Of a stretch of 64,000 nucleotides of DNA, positions 26,963 to 35,506 are shown one piece after another (positions within the stretch are counted from its first letter, which is position 1; every line of letters begins with the position of its first letter). Made by a program: the position numbers and the translations under genes. The stretch is from Candidatus Kryptonium thompsonii (lineage in GTDB: Bacteria; Bacteroidota; Ignavibacteria; Kryptoniales; Kryptoniaceae), in contig LDXX01000003.1 in NCBI GenBank assembly GCA_001442925.1, forward strand, positions 186,001 to 250,000, given 5' to 3'. Under the pieces are notes generated by a model. That model made no database searches. It worked only from the letters and a program-made list of their open reading frames with translations, and was not told where the DNA came from.

Positions 26963-28309
26963 TTATTTTACATAGGTACCCTCTTCAACAAGTCTAACAC
27001 CAGCATCAATTGCTTTCAAATTTACCTCGGCTATAGCTTTTTTCTGTGTTAACATTACAGCTTTTTTAAGAGCCTCTATCGGGAATAAATTCGTTCGTGC
27101 AAGAAAAGTTGCAAGCGAGAGAATAGTTATTGAAAATCTGTCGATTGTGTTAGCTGTTTTCCTAAATGGGAAAATTTCAATTTTTGCTCTCGTTTCAGGC
27201 AAAAGTGAAACAAGGTTATCATCGATCATGATCGTTGATGTTTCGTTCATGTTTTGAATTATCCTCTTGACCTTTGCAAGCCCTTCAGGGGCGATGATTA
27301 TCAAATAATCTGGACTTTCTATGCCCGTGTAGTTTATCTCTTTTTTGTCAAGTATTATTTCTGAAACTGAGTGTCCAGTCATAATTGTGATGGGGTAATC
27401 ATCTTTTTGGGTGGCGTATAAGCCTGACAAAATCGCGGATGAACCGAAAACGGTTGCGCTCGATTTAACCTTCTGCCCAGCAGCGCCAGCGATGATTATT
27501 CCTGTTTTTTGTGTGAGATTGTTTTCAAATTCGGTCTCGAGCGAAACTTGTTTTGTTTGTTTTGATGGTTGATTTAAATATACCTCGCGATACGATTCTA
27601 TAAATTCCTTTCTCTCAACTTTGTGAACTATGCCTGTTTTGAAGCCATAAGTCTCAAGAAGTTTCATCATTTTATCTTTGTTGAGTTCATTTCGGGGGAC
27701 ATAATAAGCGGTGCAATATTCCCAGACATCAACAACGGAGAAACCTTTAAACGCTATCGCTTCTGCGATTATGTCTGCAAGGTTTCTATCGAAAATTGTC
27801 GTTCTCGCAGCGAATCCACCATTTACAGCTTGAACGAGAGAGCAAGCATCAAGCGGATATTCAATATTTCCAAGATAAGTTGTCGCAGTTTTTCCACCAA
27901 ATGGTGTTGTGACCGAATGTTCTCCGCCCGTCATTCCAAAATTGAAGTTGTTAAAAATTATAACTGTGATGTCGATGTTTCTTCTTGCAGCATTTATAAA
28001 ATGGGTTCCGCCAATTCCAAGTCCACCATCTCCCATTAAGACGATAACTGTAAGTTCTGGATTTGCCATTTTTAAACCGCACGCATAAGTAATTGAGCGA
28101 CCGTGTAATCCATGAAAAGCGTTAACATTAAAATATTGATCTGACAACCCGACGCAACCGATATCAGTTACAAGAACAGTTTTTCTTGGGTCAAGGTTTA
28201 ATTTTGCCATTGCTTTATCGAGTTGAGGTAAAATTTGTGAATGCCCACACCCCGGGCAGAAGGGAAGTTCTACTTCTTTCATATATACAGCATTTTTTAC
28301 TATTGCCAT
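26963..28309 (-). CDS. 2-oxoacid:ferredoxin oxidoreductase, fused beta-gamma subunit
   Basis: Residues 1 to about 260 are the thiamine-diphosphate-binding beta subunit: FCPGCGHSQIL, TDIGCVGLSDQYF, MGDGGLGIGGTHFINAARRN (the GDGG-N motif) and NNFNFGMTGGEHS. Residues from about 275 to 448 are a gamma-type domain (GIIIAGAAGQKVKSSATVFG, DYLIIIAPEGLAKVKRI), normally a separate protein or the N-terminal part of the alpha subunit. So this is a beta-gamma fusion. With the alpha gene at 28752-29897 it would convert 2-oxoacids (2-oxoglutarate, pyruvate or another) to acyl-CoA while reducing ferredoxin. A coiled-coil gene lies between the two. Confidence 0.87.
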   Translation of the reverse strand: MAIVKNAVYMKEVELPFCPGCGHSQILPQLDKAMAKLNLDPRKTVLVTDIGCVGLSDQYFNVNAFHGLHGRSITYACGLKMANPELTVIVLMGDGGLGIGGTHFINAARRNIDITVIIFNNFNFGMTGGEHSVTTPFGGKTATTYLGNIEYPLDACSLVQAVNGGFAARTTIFDRNLADIIAEAIAFKGFSVVDVWEYCTAYYVPRNELNKDKMMKLLETYGFKTGIVHKVERKEFIESYREVYLNQPSKQTKQVSLETEFENNLTQKTGIIIAGAAGQKVKSSATVFGSSAILSGLYATQKDDYPITIMTGHSVSEIILDKKEINYTGIESPDYLIIIAPEGLAKVKRIIQNMNETSTIMIDDNLVSLLPETRAKIEIFPFRKTANTIDRFSITILSLATFLARTNLFPIEALKKAVMLTQKKAIAEVNLKAIDAGVRLVEEGTYVK

Positions 28310-28330
28310 TTTGCGAACAAGTTTTATTTT

Positions 28331-28747
28331 TTATTTTATCGCAAAGCTTAAAATTGCCCACATAGCGGTTATAATTAAAGTTGTAAAGGCAATGAATAAT
28401 CCAATCATCCACTTTATTAAACTTACTCTTAGGTTGTCCATCTTTTCATAAAGTTCAGTTCTCACAGATTCAATCTTTCCATAAAGCTCAGTTTTTGCAG
28501 ATTCAATTGCTCTATAAAGTTCAGTTTTCGTGGACTCAATCTTTTCATGAAGTTCAGTTTTCGTTGATCCTATATTTTTGTGAATTTCAGCTTTATCGGA
28601 CTCGTTTTTTTCATATAAGTTGCTCAACCTCTTGTCAATATATTCAAGCTTTCTATCAATTTCGTCAAATTTTTTGCCGATGATTTCATAGACGAACAAT
28701 TCAAGTTTTGTGATTCGTTGTTCTAAATTTTCTAAGGAAGTCGCCAT
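28331..28747 (-). CDS. Coiled-coil protein with 11-residue repeats and C-terminal membrane anchor
   Basis: 138 residues, in the middle of the oxidoreductase operon (4 bases after the alpha gene, 21 before the beta-gamma gene). Residues 58-112 are five tandem 11-residue units: NIGSTKTELHE, KIESTKTELYR, AIESAKTELYG, KIESVRTELYE, KMDNLRVSLIK. An 11-residue (hendecad) period gives a nearly straight or right-handed coiled coil. Residues 113-135 are a single membrane segment (WMIGLFIAFTTLIITAMWAI). No enzyme motif. It may tether the oxidoreductase to the membrane; this is inferred from order and topology only. Confidence 0.8.
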   Translation of the reverse strand: MATSLENLEQRITKLELFVYEIIGKKFDEIDRKLEYIDKRLSNLYEKNESDKAEIHKNIGSTKTELHEKIESTKTELYRAIESAKTELYGKIESVRTELYEKMDNLRVSLIKWMIGLFIAFTTLIITAMWAILSFAIK

Positions 28748-28751
28748 ATAT

Positions 28752-29897
28752 TTAACCCTCGTTATTTTTTAAGATCTCATCCAAAATTTTTCTTGGATTG
28801 ATAAGTCTCGTATCCATTTGGTTTATCCGCACGATTTTGACCTTGGATTTATCAACGATTCTTTCAATCTCAAGCACATATTGACCGTTGTTCATCTCTG
28901 GGAAAATTATTGTTTTAATCCCTTCAATTGCTTTTTTGATTTCACTTTCTGGAACTGGCCAAAGAAGGTTTATGATCAGATGTGAAACTTTCAAGCCCTG
29001 TGACCGTGCCAGTTCAACTGCTTCAATCGCACCTCTTGCGGTTATACCATAAGAGATGACAAGAGTTTCAGCATCATCCTGTTTGTCAAACCTTACAATA
29101 TGTGGGAAATATTTTTTTATTTTTTCTTCGCTAATTTTCTTATCAAGGTGTTCCATCATTATTTGAATTTTTTCAGGCATGGTTAATAAGTTTCCGTATT
29201 CATCATGCGTTGATGTTGTGTATCTTACGATATGTTTTCCGCCAAAGGGTGAAAAAAGTGGCACATCATCAATATTTTCAAAGTAATATGGTTTGTATTC
29301 ACTCGCGTTTTCAGGTAGATACTTTCTATCAATTATCTCTGGTTTTTCAACTTTTGACCAGTCGATTCGTTGTCTTGTCATGGAGAGCTCTTTGCTTGAG
29401 ACGAGAAAAACGGGGGTTCGGAAAATTTCTGCGAGATTGAAGGCATAAATTGTGAATGTATAACATTCTTCGACAGTCGTTGGAGATATCGCAATGATTG
29501 GGTAGCCTCCCGATGTGCTCCATCTTATAAATTGTATATCTCCTTGTCCATCTTTTGTAGCTGAACCAGTTGCTGGACCCTGGCGTTGCACATCTACTAT
29601 GACAAGTGGCGTCTCGCCCATGATGGCAAGTCCAATATTTTCACTGTAAAGTGAAATTCCAGGTCCGCTTGTTGCCGTCATAACTTTTTTTCCAGCCATT
29701 GACGCACCTATACAAAATCCAATTGAAGCAATCTCATCTTCGGCTTGAATCGCAAATCCACCAACTTTTGGGAGCTCCTGCATCATTCCGAGTAAAATTG
29801 GTGTTGCGGGTGTAATTGGGTATCCAGCAAAAAATTTACATCCTGCGTCAATTGCCCCCTTTACGATGGCTTCATTTCCATCAAGAAACTCTATCAT
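28752..29897 (-). CDS. 2-oxoacid:ferredoxin oxidoreductase alpha subunit
   Basis: 381 residues with the alpha-subunit signature FFAGYPITPATPILLGMMQE near the start, DEIASIGFCIGASMAGKK, TATSGPGISLYSENIGLA and GPATGSATKDGQGD. It lacks an N-terminal gamma domain, which is found instead on the beta protein. The C-terminal part (VISYGITARGAIEAVELARS, INLLWPVPESEI) is domain II. First gene of the three-gene minus operon. Confidence 0.88.
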   Translation of the reverse strand: MIEFLDGNEAIVKGAIDAGCKFFAGYPITPATPILLGMMQELPKVGGFAIQAEDEIASIGFCIGASMAGKKVMTATSGPGISLYSENIGLAIMGETPLVIVDVQRQGPATGSATKDGQGDIQFIRWSTSGGYPIIAISPTTVEECYTFTIYAFNLAEIFRTPVFLVSSKELSMTRQRIDWSKVEKPEIIDRKYLPENASEYKPYYFENIDDVPLFSPFGGKHIVRYTTSTHDEYGNLLTMPEKIQIMMEHLDKKISEEKIKKYFPHIVRFDKQDDAETLVISYGITARGAIEAVELARSQGLKVSHLIINLLWPVPESEIKKAIEGIKTIIFPEMNNGQYVLEIERIVDKSKVKIVRINQMDTRLINPRKILDEILKNNEG

Positions 29898-30018
29898 TTT
29901 TGATTTAAAAAATTTTTTTGTTTTTGGTTCACCTAAAAATTATGATTTTAAACTTGAAAATAAAAATGATTAGAGTGAAAGTTGCTTTTGAAAAAATTTT
30001 TGTTATATTTATCTCAAA

Positions 30019-30064
30019 GGAAGGCGATGCTTTTGGGTACCTTTCCGCCAGGGCATTTCCTTCC
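30019..30064 (+). other. Strong hairpin in the leader of the 30112 gene
   Basis: GGAAGGCGATGC at 30019-30030 pairs with GCATTTCCTTCC at 30053-30064 over 12 positions with one mismatch and one G-U pair, enclosing a 22-base loop that contains GGGTACC and CGCC. A plausible promoter (TTGCTT, 16 bases, TATATT) lies just upstream at about 29983-30010, so the hairpin would be at the start of the transcript, 48 bases before the ATG. It matches no RNA family I can recall. It has no T-run. Confidence 0.5.
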
Positions 30065-30111
30065 AAGCTCTTTTCTCAAAGTATATTTAAAATTTAAAAT
30101 GGTTTGTCGTC

Positions 30112-30870
30112 ATGGGCTCAATTTTTTCTTCTGTTGGTTTTAAAGTTGAAACACAAAAAGACCTTGTTGATCTCGTTGAGAGCACAATTGGTGATAAGGA
30201 GTTCAGCGATTCGTTTGGTGTCTTTCAGAAAGTTCAACTTGCTGGTTACACTTTAAATGCTGGGCATGGAATTGTTTTTAATGTAAATCTTGCCCATATG
30301 GGCGAGGGATGGGAAATCGTTGATGTCTCGCCATGTTTTTATGGTTCGAAGGAACATTCGGTTGTCTTGAAGGATTGTGAGCTCTATCAAGATGTTGAGG
30401 ATGAGTGGAAGTTTTATCTTTATGGGATTGAGGAGGAGAATGGAACGCCTGTTGAAATTTACATTTCCAATTTTGTGCAGTGTGCTTCTTATCTTCCGCC
30501 GATGGGTGAAAAATATGAAGTAATCCCAGTGGGGCTTGCATATAACGGTGAGATTCTGCCACCGAGAAGATTGATTCAAACTGATATCCCAGAGGAGGGC
30601 TCAACCATGGCTAACTTTTTCGTTCAAACTGCCCAAATTCAAGCCATGGAAAATATACCTCCCGTTGTTTATGGTTTGCTTGGTGATATACTTGATGTTA
30701 AGAAGATAAAAAATGAGTGGACGGGTGAGGAAATCTACTGGCTTTATATTGATACAAGTCCGTTTAAGCTTGAAGTTCTAATAAACCCAGCGGATCTTGA
30801 AGGGGAGCCTGAAGTTGGCAAGCGCTTGTTCGCAACTGTTTGGTTGCAAGGTCAAGTTACACCAAAATAA
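30112..30870 (+). CDS. Hypothetical protein
   Basis: A 252-residue soluble acidic protein without signal peptide (starts MGSIFSSVGFKVETQKDLVD). Contains aromatic, beta-rich stretches (YCL-like EWKFYLYGIEEENGTPVEIY, IYWLYIDTSPFKLEVLINP). I do not recognise a family. It is a single-gene unit with a structured leader and a strong bidirectional terminator. Confidence 0.7.
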   Translation: MGSIFSSVGFKVETQKDLVDLVESTIGDKEFSDSFGVFQKVQLAGYTLNAGHGIVFNVNLAHMGEGWEIVDVSPCFYGSKEHSVVLKDCELYQDVEDEWKFYLYGIEEENGTPVEIYISNFVQCASYLPPMGEKYEVIPVGLAYNGEILPPRRLIQTDIPEEGSTMANFFVQTAQIQAMENIPPVVYGLLGDILDVKKIKNEWTGEEIYWLYIDTSPFKLEVLINPADLEGEPEVGKRLFATVWLQGQVTPK

Positions 30871-30899
30871 AAAAACGGGGCTTTAAAGCCCCGTTTTTT
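30869..30899. terminator. Bidirectional rho-independent terminator
   Basis: A perfect palindrome (ACGGGGCTTT / AAAGCCCCGT) is flanked by A-run on the left and T-run on the right, so it works on both strands. It ends the 30112 gene and the convergent ECF operon; the last codon of the minus-strand iron-sulfur protein touches the run. Confidence 0.93.
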
Positions 30900-32890
30900 C
30901 AAGCTTCAACTGCCTCAAGCAGTATTTCAGCAATATCTTTAACTTCAACTCTATCAATGGCATCTTCCGCTTTAACCCCATCGGTTAACATTGTCATACA
31001 GAATGGGCAAGCTGATGCGATCACATCGGGATTTAAACTTAACGCTTCTTTTGTTCTTTCAATGTTAATTCTTTCACCAATTTTTTCCTCCATAAACATC
31101 CTCGCACCGCCAGCGCCACAACAGAGACCTCTATCTCTTGACCTTTTCATTTCCTCAAGTTTAACCCCCTTAATTGAAGCAAGAATATCTCTTGGGGCAT
31201 CGTAAATATCGTTGTATCTTCCAAGATAGCATGAATCGTGGTAAGTTATCTTCTTTTCGATCGGTTTCACAAGCTTTAATCTCCCTTCGATCAAAAGTCT
31301 TTCAAGAAATTCAACATGATGATAAACCTCGTAATTCCCGCCGAAGTCAGGGTATTCATTTTTCAATGTGTTGAAGCAATGTGGGCAGATGGTTATGATT
31401 TTTCTGACATTGTATTTTGAAAATGTCTTTATGTTTTCCTGAATTAACATTTGAGCAAGGTATTCGTTACCAGCTCTTCTTGCGGGATCACCTGTGCATC
31501 TTTCTTCATTTCCAAGGATTCCAAAACTAACATTGGCAAGCTTTAAAAGTTTTGCTACAGCAATTGCAACTTTTTTATATCTTGCATCGTATGAGCCAGC
31601 GCAACCAACCCAGAGCAAATATTCAACATTTGGATCTTCAGCAAGCGTTTTTATGTCAAGACCTTGTGCCCAGTCGCCACGGGTTGAATGGCTGAATGCC
31701 CACGGAGTGAAGTTATTTTCAAGATTTCTAAATGTAATTGAAAGTTCAGATGGGAACTTTGACTCCGTCAAAACGAGGTACCTTCTCATATCGACGATTG
31801 TTTGCACATGTTCAATCATCACTGGGCATTCTTGAACGCACGCCATGCAAGTGGTACAAGCCCAAAGTTCGTCTTCGGTTATGTAGTTGTAAACAAGCGT
31901 TTTCCCGTTTATCTCATCGCTTTGAGGTTTCAAGTTTAATAAAATTGGTGCCTTTTCCATCGTTCTCTTTCTTATGCTGATGATTATTTCTCTGGGTGAG
32001 AGTGGTTTACCTGTCAGATTTGCGGGGCAAGCTGATGTGCATCTCCCACATTCAGTGCAGGTATAACCATCGAAGAGCTGTTTCCATGTAAGGTCTTCAA
32101 CATCAAGTGCTCCGAACCTTTCGACATTTTCAATGTTTTCAAAATTTATCGGATTTAATCTTCCCTTCGGTTTGAGTGAACTAAAATAAACATTTGGGAT
32201 TGAAGTGATGATATGTAAATGTTTTGAGAACGGGAGATAGTTCAAAAATCCGAAGACGAGCAGGATATGTAACCACCAGAAAATTTCGTGAAGGTAGTTT
32301 TGTGTATCGAAGCCAAATCTATCTGTGAATTTTGCGATTTCTTTTGAAGCAAACCGCAACTCATAATGTTCTAAGTCGCCAAGGTTAATTTTGGTCGCAT
32401 AGGTTCCAAACATTGTTAGCATGATTAGAAAAATAAGGATAAGTATGACAGTTGCGTCAATTTTTGAAGATTTTTCAACTTGAAGTCGTTTGGGCTTTTG
32501 AATGTATCTCCTGTAAAGAGCTATCAAAACAGATATCACCACGAGCGTTCCCATCAAATCCTGAAAGAAAGAGATGTATCTATAAGGTCGACCAATTATT
32601 GAGAGATTGAAGTTGAAAAGTCCTTCAAGAATTGCGTCAGTTATAGCGGTTAAAAGTATCACAAAGCCCCAAAAGATGAAAAAGTGCATCCATCCTGCAA
32701 CAAATTCCCTGAGCAATTTTTTCTGACCGAATGCGATTGAAAGAACCCTTTTTAGTCTTTCAATTGGTTTGTCGAACCTATTTTCTGGTTTTCCGATTTT
32801 AAGGTATAGGTATAACCTTCTTGCGTTGTAGATGAATGCAGATATTGAAAGTGCGAATATGATGAGGAAGGTCAGGTTTTTAATAGGCAT
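30899..32890 (-). CDS. Membrane-bound HdrD-like iron-sulfur oxidoreductase
   Basis: 663 residues joining three modules. Residues 1 to about 245 have five or six membrane segments with histidines (GWMHFFIFWGFVIL, WWLHILLVFGFLNYLPFSKH) as in NarI/HdrE-type cytochrome b subunits. Residues about 275-375 hold two [4Fe-4S] motifs (CTECGRCTSACP, CTTCMACVQECP). The rest has two CCG domains (WVGCAGSYDARYK, ICPHCFNTLKNEYP ... CYLGRYN ... GLCCGAGGARMF) as in HdrD, GlpC and lactate oxidase subunits. It probably passes electrons between quinone and a soluble partner. It is the last gene of a five-gene unit led by an ECF sigma factor. Partner and substrate are unknown. Confidence 0.88.
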   Translation of the reverse strand: MPIKNLTFLIIFALSISAFIYNARRLYLYLKIGKPENRFDKPIERLKRVLSIAFGQKKLLREFVAGWMHFFIFWGFVILLTAITDAILEGLFNFNLSIIGRPYRYISFFQDLMGTLVVISVLIALYRRYIQKPKRLQVEKSSKIDATVILILIFLIMLTMFGTYATKINLGDLEHYELRFASKEIAKFTDRFGFDTQNYLHEIFWWLHILLVFGFLNYLPFSKHLHIITSIPNVYFSSLKPKGRLNPINFENIENVERFGALDVEDLTWKQLFDGYTCTECGRCTSACPANLTGKPLSPREIIISIRKRTMEKAPILLNLKPQSDEINGKTLVYNYITEDELWACTTCMACVQECPVMIEHVQTIVDMRRYLVLTESKFPSELSITFRNLENNFTPWAFSHSTRGDWAQGLDIKTLAEDPNVEYLLWVGCAGSYDARYKKVAIAVAKLLKLANVSFGILGNEERCTGDPARRAGNEYLAQMLIQENIKTFSKYNVRKIITICPHCFNTLKNEYPDFGGNYEVYHHVEFLERLLIEGRLKLVKPIEKKITYHDSCYLGRYNDIYDAPRDILASIKGVKLEEMKRSRDRGLCCGAGGARMFMEEKIGERINIERTKEALSLNPDVIASACPFCMTMLTDGVKAEDAIDRVEVKDIAEILLEAVEA

Positions 32891-32899
32891 GTTTAAATC

Positions 32900-33349
32900 T
32901 CAACTTTGTTTTTCAGGTTTAACCGTTAAAACGGGACATTTTGCTTTACGGACGATTTTTTCGGCTATGCTTCCAAGGAGGGTATATTCAATTCCAGTTC
33001 TTCCGTGGGTTCCCATAACGATAAGATCAACCTTTTTCTCATCGGCAAATTTTATTATCTCTTCATCAACGAGTCCCTTTCTGATGAAAATTTGTACTTT
33101 ATTTTTTGTCTTCAGATTTTCCTTTACAATTTTTTCAAGTTGTGCTTTCGCATTTTCTTCCATATTTCTCTCAACTTTTTCAATCGTAAGATCAAGGGCA
33201 TGGATTGCTAAAACAGGCGGGATATTCTCAAGGACATGCAAAACATAGATTGATGCCCCGTATTTTTCAGCCAAGGATTTTGCGTATTTAAATGCTGAAA
33301 TAGAAGCGGTGGATAAATCGGTGGGCAAAAGAATCCTTTTTATTTTCAT
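32900..33349 (-). CDS. Universal stress protein (UspA family)
   Basis: 149 residues with the UspA fold: IKRILLPTDLSTASISAFKY at the start and the ATP-binding loop MGTHGRTGIEYTLLGSIAE (G-x2-G-x9-G-S) near the end. Nine bases separate it from the downstream iron-sulfur protein and 15 from the upstream TlpA-like gene, so it belongs to the ECF operon. Confidence 0.92.
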   Translation of the reverse strand: MKIKRILLPTDLSTASISAFKYAKSLAEKYGASIYVLHVLENIPPVLAIHALDLTIEKVERNMEENAKAQLEKIVKENLKTKNKVQIFIRKGLVDEEIIKFADEKKVDLIVMGTHGRTGIEYTLLGSIAEKIVRKAKCPVLTVKPEKQS

Positions 33350-33364
33350 TTCAAAGCCCCATTT

Positions 33365-33916
33365 TTATTTGAGGATTTTTTTAATGTCGTTAACAAAAAC
33401 TTCTTTTGTCCTTGCGCCGATATATTTGTTTACAATTTTTCCATCCCTGTCGATTAGGTATGTCGTTGGAATCCCTACGCTACCGCCAAATGCTTCAAGA
33501 AGCTTTGCATCGGGATCATGAATGAGCACATAGTTTATCCCAACATTTTTCGAAAATTCAACCACTGGTGAAATCGACCTGTCTATTGATACACCGATTA
33601 TTTCAAAACCTTGTTCTCCTAACTCATCTTTAATTTTTATAAGGTCTGGAATTTCCTTGACGCATGGACCGCACCATGTAGCCCAGAAGTTTACAAGTAT
33701 AACTTTGTTCTTTAATAGTTCGTATAAATTTTTTTCATTTTCTTGAGCTTTCCAATAGAAGTTTGGGGCTTTGTCAGGGTCGTTTGAGTTTTCGATTTTT
33801 GAAAGGGTAAAAACTGTTGGCGGGGCTATGGGCTGAGTTGATGTTTGATTTTTCTCTTTTTTTGAGCATGCGGAAAGTAAAAGGAGAAAAAATAAAAGCA
33901 GTGAAAATTTTTTCAT
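33365..33916 (-). CDS. TlpA/ResA-like thiol-disulfide lipoprotein
   Basis: 183 residues. The N-terminus FSLLLFFLLLLSACSKK has a lipobox cysteine at about 17, so it is membrane-anchored outside the inner membrane. The active site is WATWCGPCVKEIP and the cis-proline loop GSVGIPTTYLIDRDG. Such proteins reduce cytochrome c apoproteins or other thiols. Four bases separate it from the anti-sigma gene; the operon position suggests a role in redox stress. Confidence 0.9.
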   Translation of the reverse strand: MKKFSLLLFFLLLLSACSKKEKNQTSTQPIAPPTVFTLSKIENSNDPDKAPNFYWKAQENEKNLYELLKNKVILVNFWATWCGPCVKEIPDLIKIKDELGEQGFEIIGVSIDRSISPVVEFSKNVGINYVLIHDPDAKLLEAFGGSVGIPTTYLIDRDGKIVNKYIGARTKEVFVNDIKKILK

Positions 33917-33920
33917 AAGC

Positions 33921-34763
33921 TTATTTGGTTTGTTTTAACACTTGCTCAAGCTCTTCCTTAGGCAGATTTGAGATAGCACAGCAGACGAGTTCATTTGTCC
34001 CCCAAATTACGAAAGAGTCATCCGTAATTGTATCGTATATCCATTCCCCTTTCAAAATTCTTTTCTTTATTTCATCGTGCATAGGTGCTGAGGACATCGG
34101 AGCTTGATGAATTAAAATTAGTCGTTCCCCTTTGCGGTAGATAAGATTTACACATCTTGGGTTGCCAGAGCGTAGATGTGGATCTTTAATTGATGCCCCG
34201 ACGATTTCAAATTCAGGTATATTTAAAAACACAGGTGTGAAGCTCGCTTTTGACAAAATCGCATTTTTGACATACGCTGGATCGGTGGATAAAACTTCTG
34301 GTTTAGCGAATCCCTGAGCTATTGAGTCAAAGTGATTAACAAGTGCGGATACCTCTTTTCTTATCAACTCACGCTGGGTCATTTTCTTTCCATAAACTGA
34401 AACAAATAGAAAGGCAAGCGAAAGCGTCACGATGGCAATCCCAAGTGAAAAGGCAATCTCAAGCCAAGGTTTCGGAGTTGGGTTTAATTCTCTTGGGGAT
34501 TCTAAAGATTGAGCGTAGCCGTTTTGGAGTATCTTCAGTTGGTTTAAAACTGAGGTGATGAGTTCATTTGGGACGGGGATTATCTTTACTTTTGCTTTAA
34601 TTGTCTCTTTTGTCTTTTTTTCAAGTTCAAGTTCAGTTCTACATGTTGCACATCGCCAGATGTGTTCTTCAACTTTTTGTTTTGTTTGTGAGTCAATTTC
34701 TTCATTATCAACAAGGGCGCTTAGAAACTCCCTTGTTTGCCTGCAATCCATGGCCATCACCAT
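33921..34763 (-). CDS. Anti-sigma factor with N-terminal zinc finger
   Basis: 280 residues. The N-terminus has the ZAS core VEEHIWRCATCRTELE (H-x3-C-x2-C), followed by a membrane segment near residues 103-123 (IAFSLGIAIVTLSLAFLFVS) and a periplasmic domain of about 150 residues that includes NPRCVNLIYRKGERLILIHQ and WGTNELVCCAISNLP. Cysteine in the C-terminal domain could make it redox-sensitive. It directly follows the ECF sigma gene (9 bases). Confidence 0.86.
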   Translation of the reverse strand: MVMAMDCRQTREFLSALVDNEEIDSQTKQKVEEHIWRCATCRTELELEKKTKETIKAKVKIIPVPNELITSVLNQLKILQNGYAQSLESPRELNPTPKPWLEIAFSLGIAIVTLSLAFLFVSVYGKKMTQRELIRKEVSALVNHFDSIAQGFAKPEVLSTDPAYVKNAILSKASFTPVFLNIPEFEIVGASIKDPHLRSGNPRCVNLIYRKGERLILIHQAPMSSAPMHDEIKKRILKGEWIYDTITDDSFVIWGTNELVCCAISNLPKEELEQVLKQTK

Positions 34764-34772
34764 GTTTTAATT

Positions 34773-35447
34773 TTAATCTTTTTCAGGATCATCTATATCA
34801 TAATCTTTTGGCTTACCTTTTATGTATCCTTTTCTCTTCGCAAATTCAAAGAGCTCTCTTCTTAACATTTTTCTTCCTCTGTGTAATCTTGATCTCACAG
34901 TTCCAATCGGTATATCAAGGAAATCAGCTATTTCTTCATAACTTTGCCCTTCAATATCTGCGAGTATTACGACAGTTCTAAATTCGTCTGGCAACTTGCT
35001 TAGAGCTTCTATGACCTCATCTTCGAATATATTTTCAAAGATGTGTTCTTGTAAGTCTGATGTCTCGAATGATTCATCTCGAACTGTTTCGTAAAAGTTT
35101 TGAACCTCATCGTAATCAACTTTACCCGGTTCCTTTATCGCCTTGCGATATTTATTTATGTATGAATTTTTCATTATCTTAAACAACCATGCTCTTATGT
35201 TTGTTCCAGGTTCATATTGATCCCAGAATCTAAATGCTTTCATATATGTCTCCTGGATCAGATCTTTTGCGTCCTCCTCATTTCCCGTCATTCGGTAGGC
35301 AAAGTTATAGAGAAATTGCATGTGGGGTATCGCTTCCTCTTCAAATTTTTTCTGCTTTTTCAACAATTCTTCATCAGTTAGTTTTTTATCCCTCTTTTCT
35401 TGCTTAAGCAAATCTTTTATTTTATCCTTGAGTCGCATAAAACTCAA
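34773..35447 (-). CDS. ECF-type RNA polymerase sigma factor
   Basis: 224 residues with region 2 (FLYNFAYRMTGNEEDAKDLI, QETYMKAFRFWDQYEPGTNI) and region 4 (LPDEFRTVVILADIEGQSYE, EIADFLDIPIGTVRSRLHRG). The N-terminus carries an extra charged helix of about 35 residues. ATG 35447 or ATG 35438 could be used. It leads the operon anti-sigma - TlpA - UspA - HdrD-like oxidoreductase, all with gaps under 20 bases. Confidence 0.93.
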   Translation of the reverse strand: MSFMRLKDKIKDLLKQEKRDKKLTDEELLKKQKKFEEEAIPHMQFLYNFAYRMTGNEEDAKDLIQETYMKAFRFWDQYEPGTNIRAWLFKIMKNSYINKYRKAIKEPGKVDYDEVQNFYETVRDESFETSDLQEHIFENIFEDEVIEALSKLPDEFRTVVILADIEGQSYEEIADFLDIPIGTVRSRLHRGRKMLRRELFEFAKRKGYIKGKPKDYDIDDPEKD

Positions 35448-35506
35448 AGTTATTTTTGCTTTGTTTAATTATAACAAATTTTGTTTTCATTATCAATAGC
35501 AATACA

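Noticed and set aside
28420-28600. CRISPR-like or satellite repeat from the 33-base period
   Set aside because: The period follows an 11-residue coiled-coil unit in an intact gene; the repeats are imperfect and have no spacers.
30019-30064. Small SRP RNA or fluoride/c-di-GMP riboswitch
   Set aside because: The conserved SRP loop (GGAAGG..AGCAGCC) and the riboswitch cores are not found; only the stem and a chance GGCGATG resemble them.
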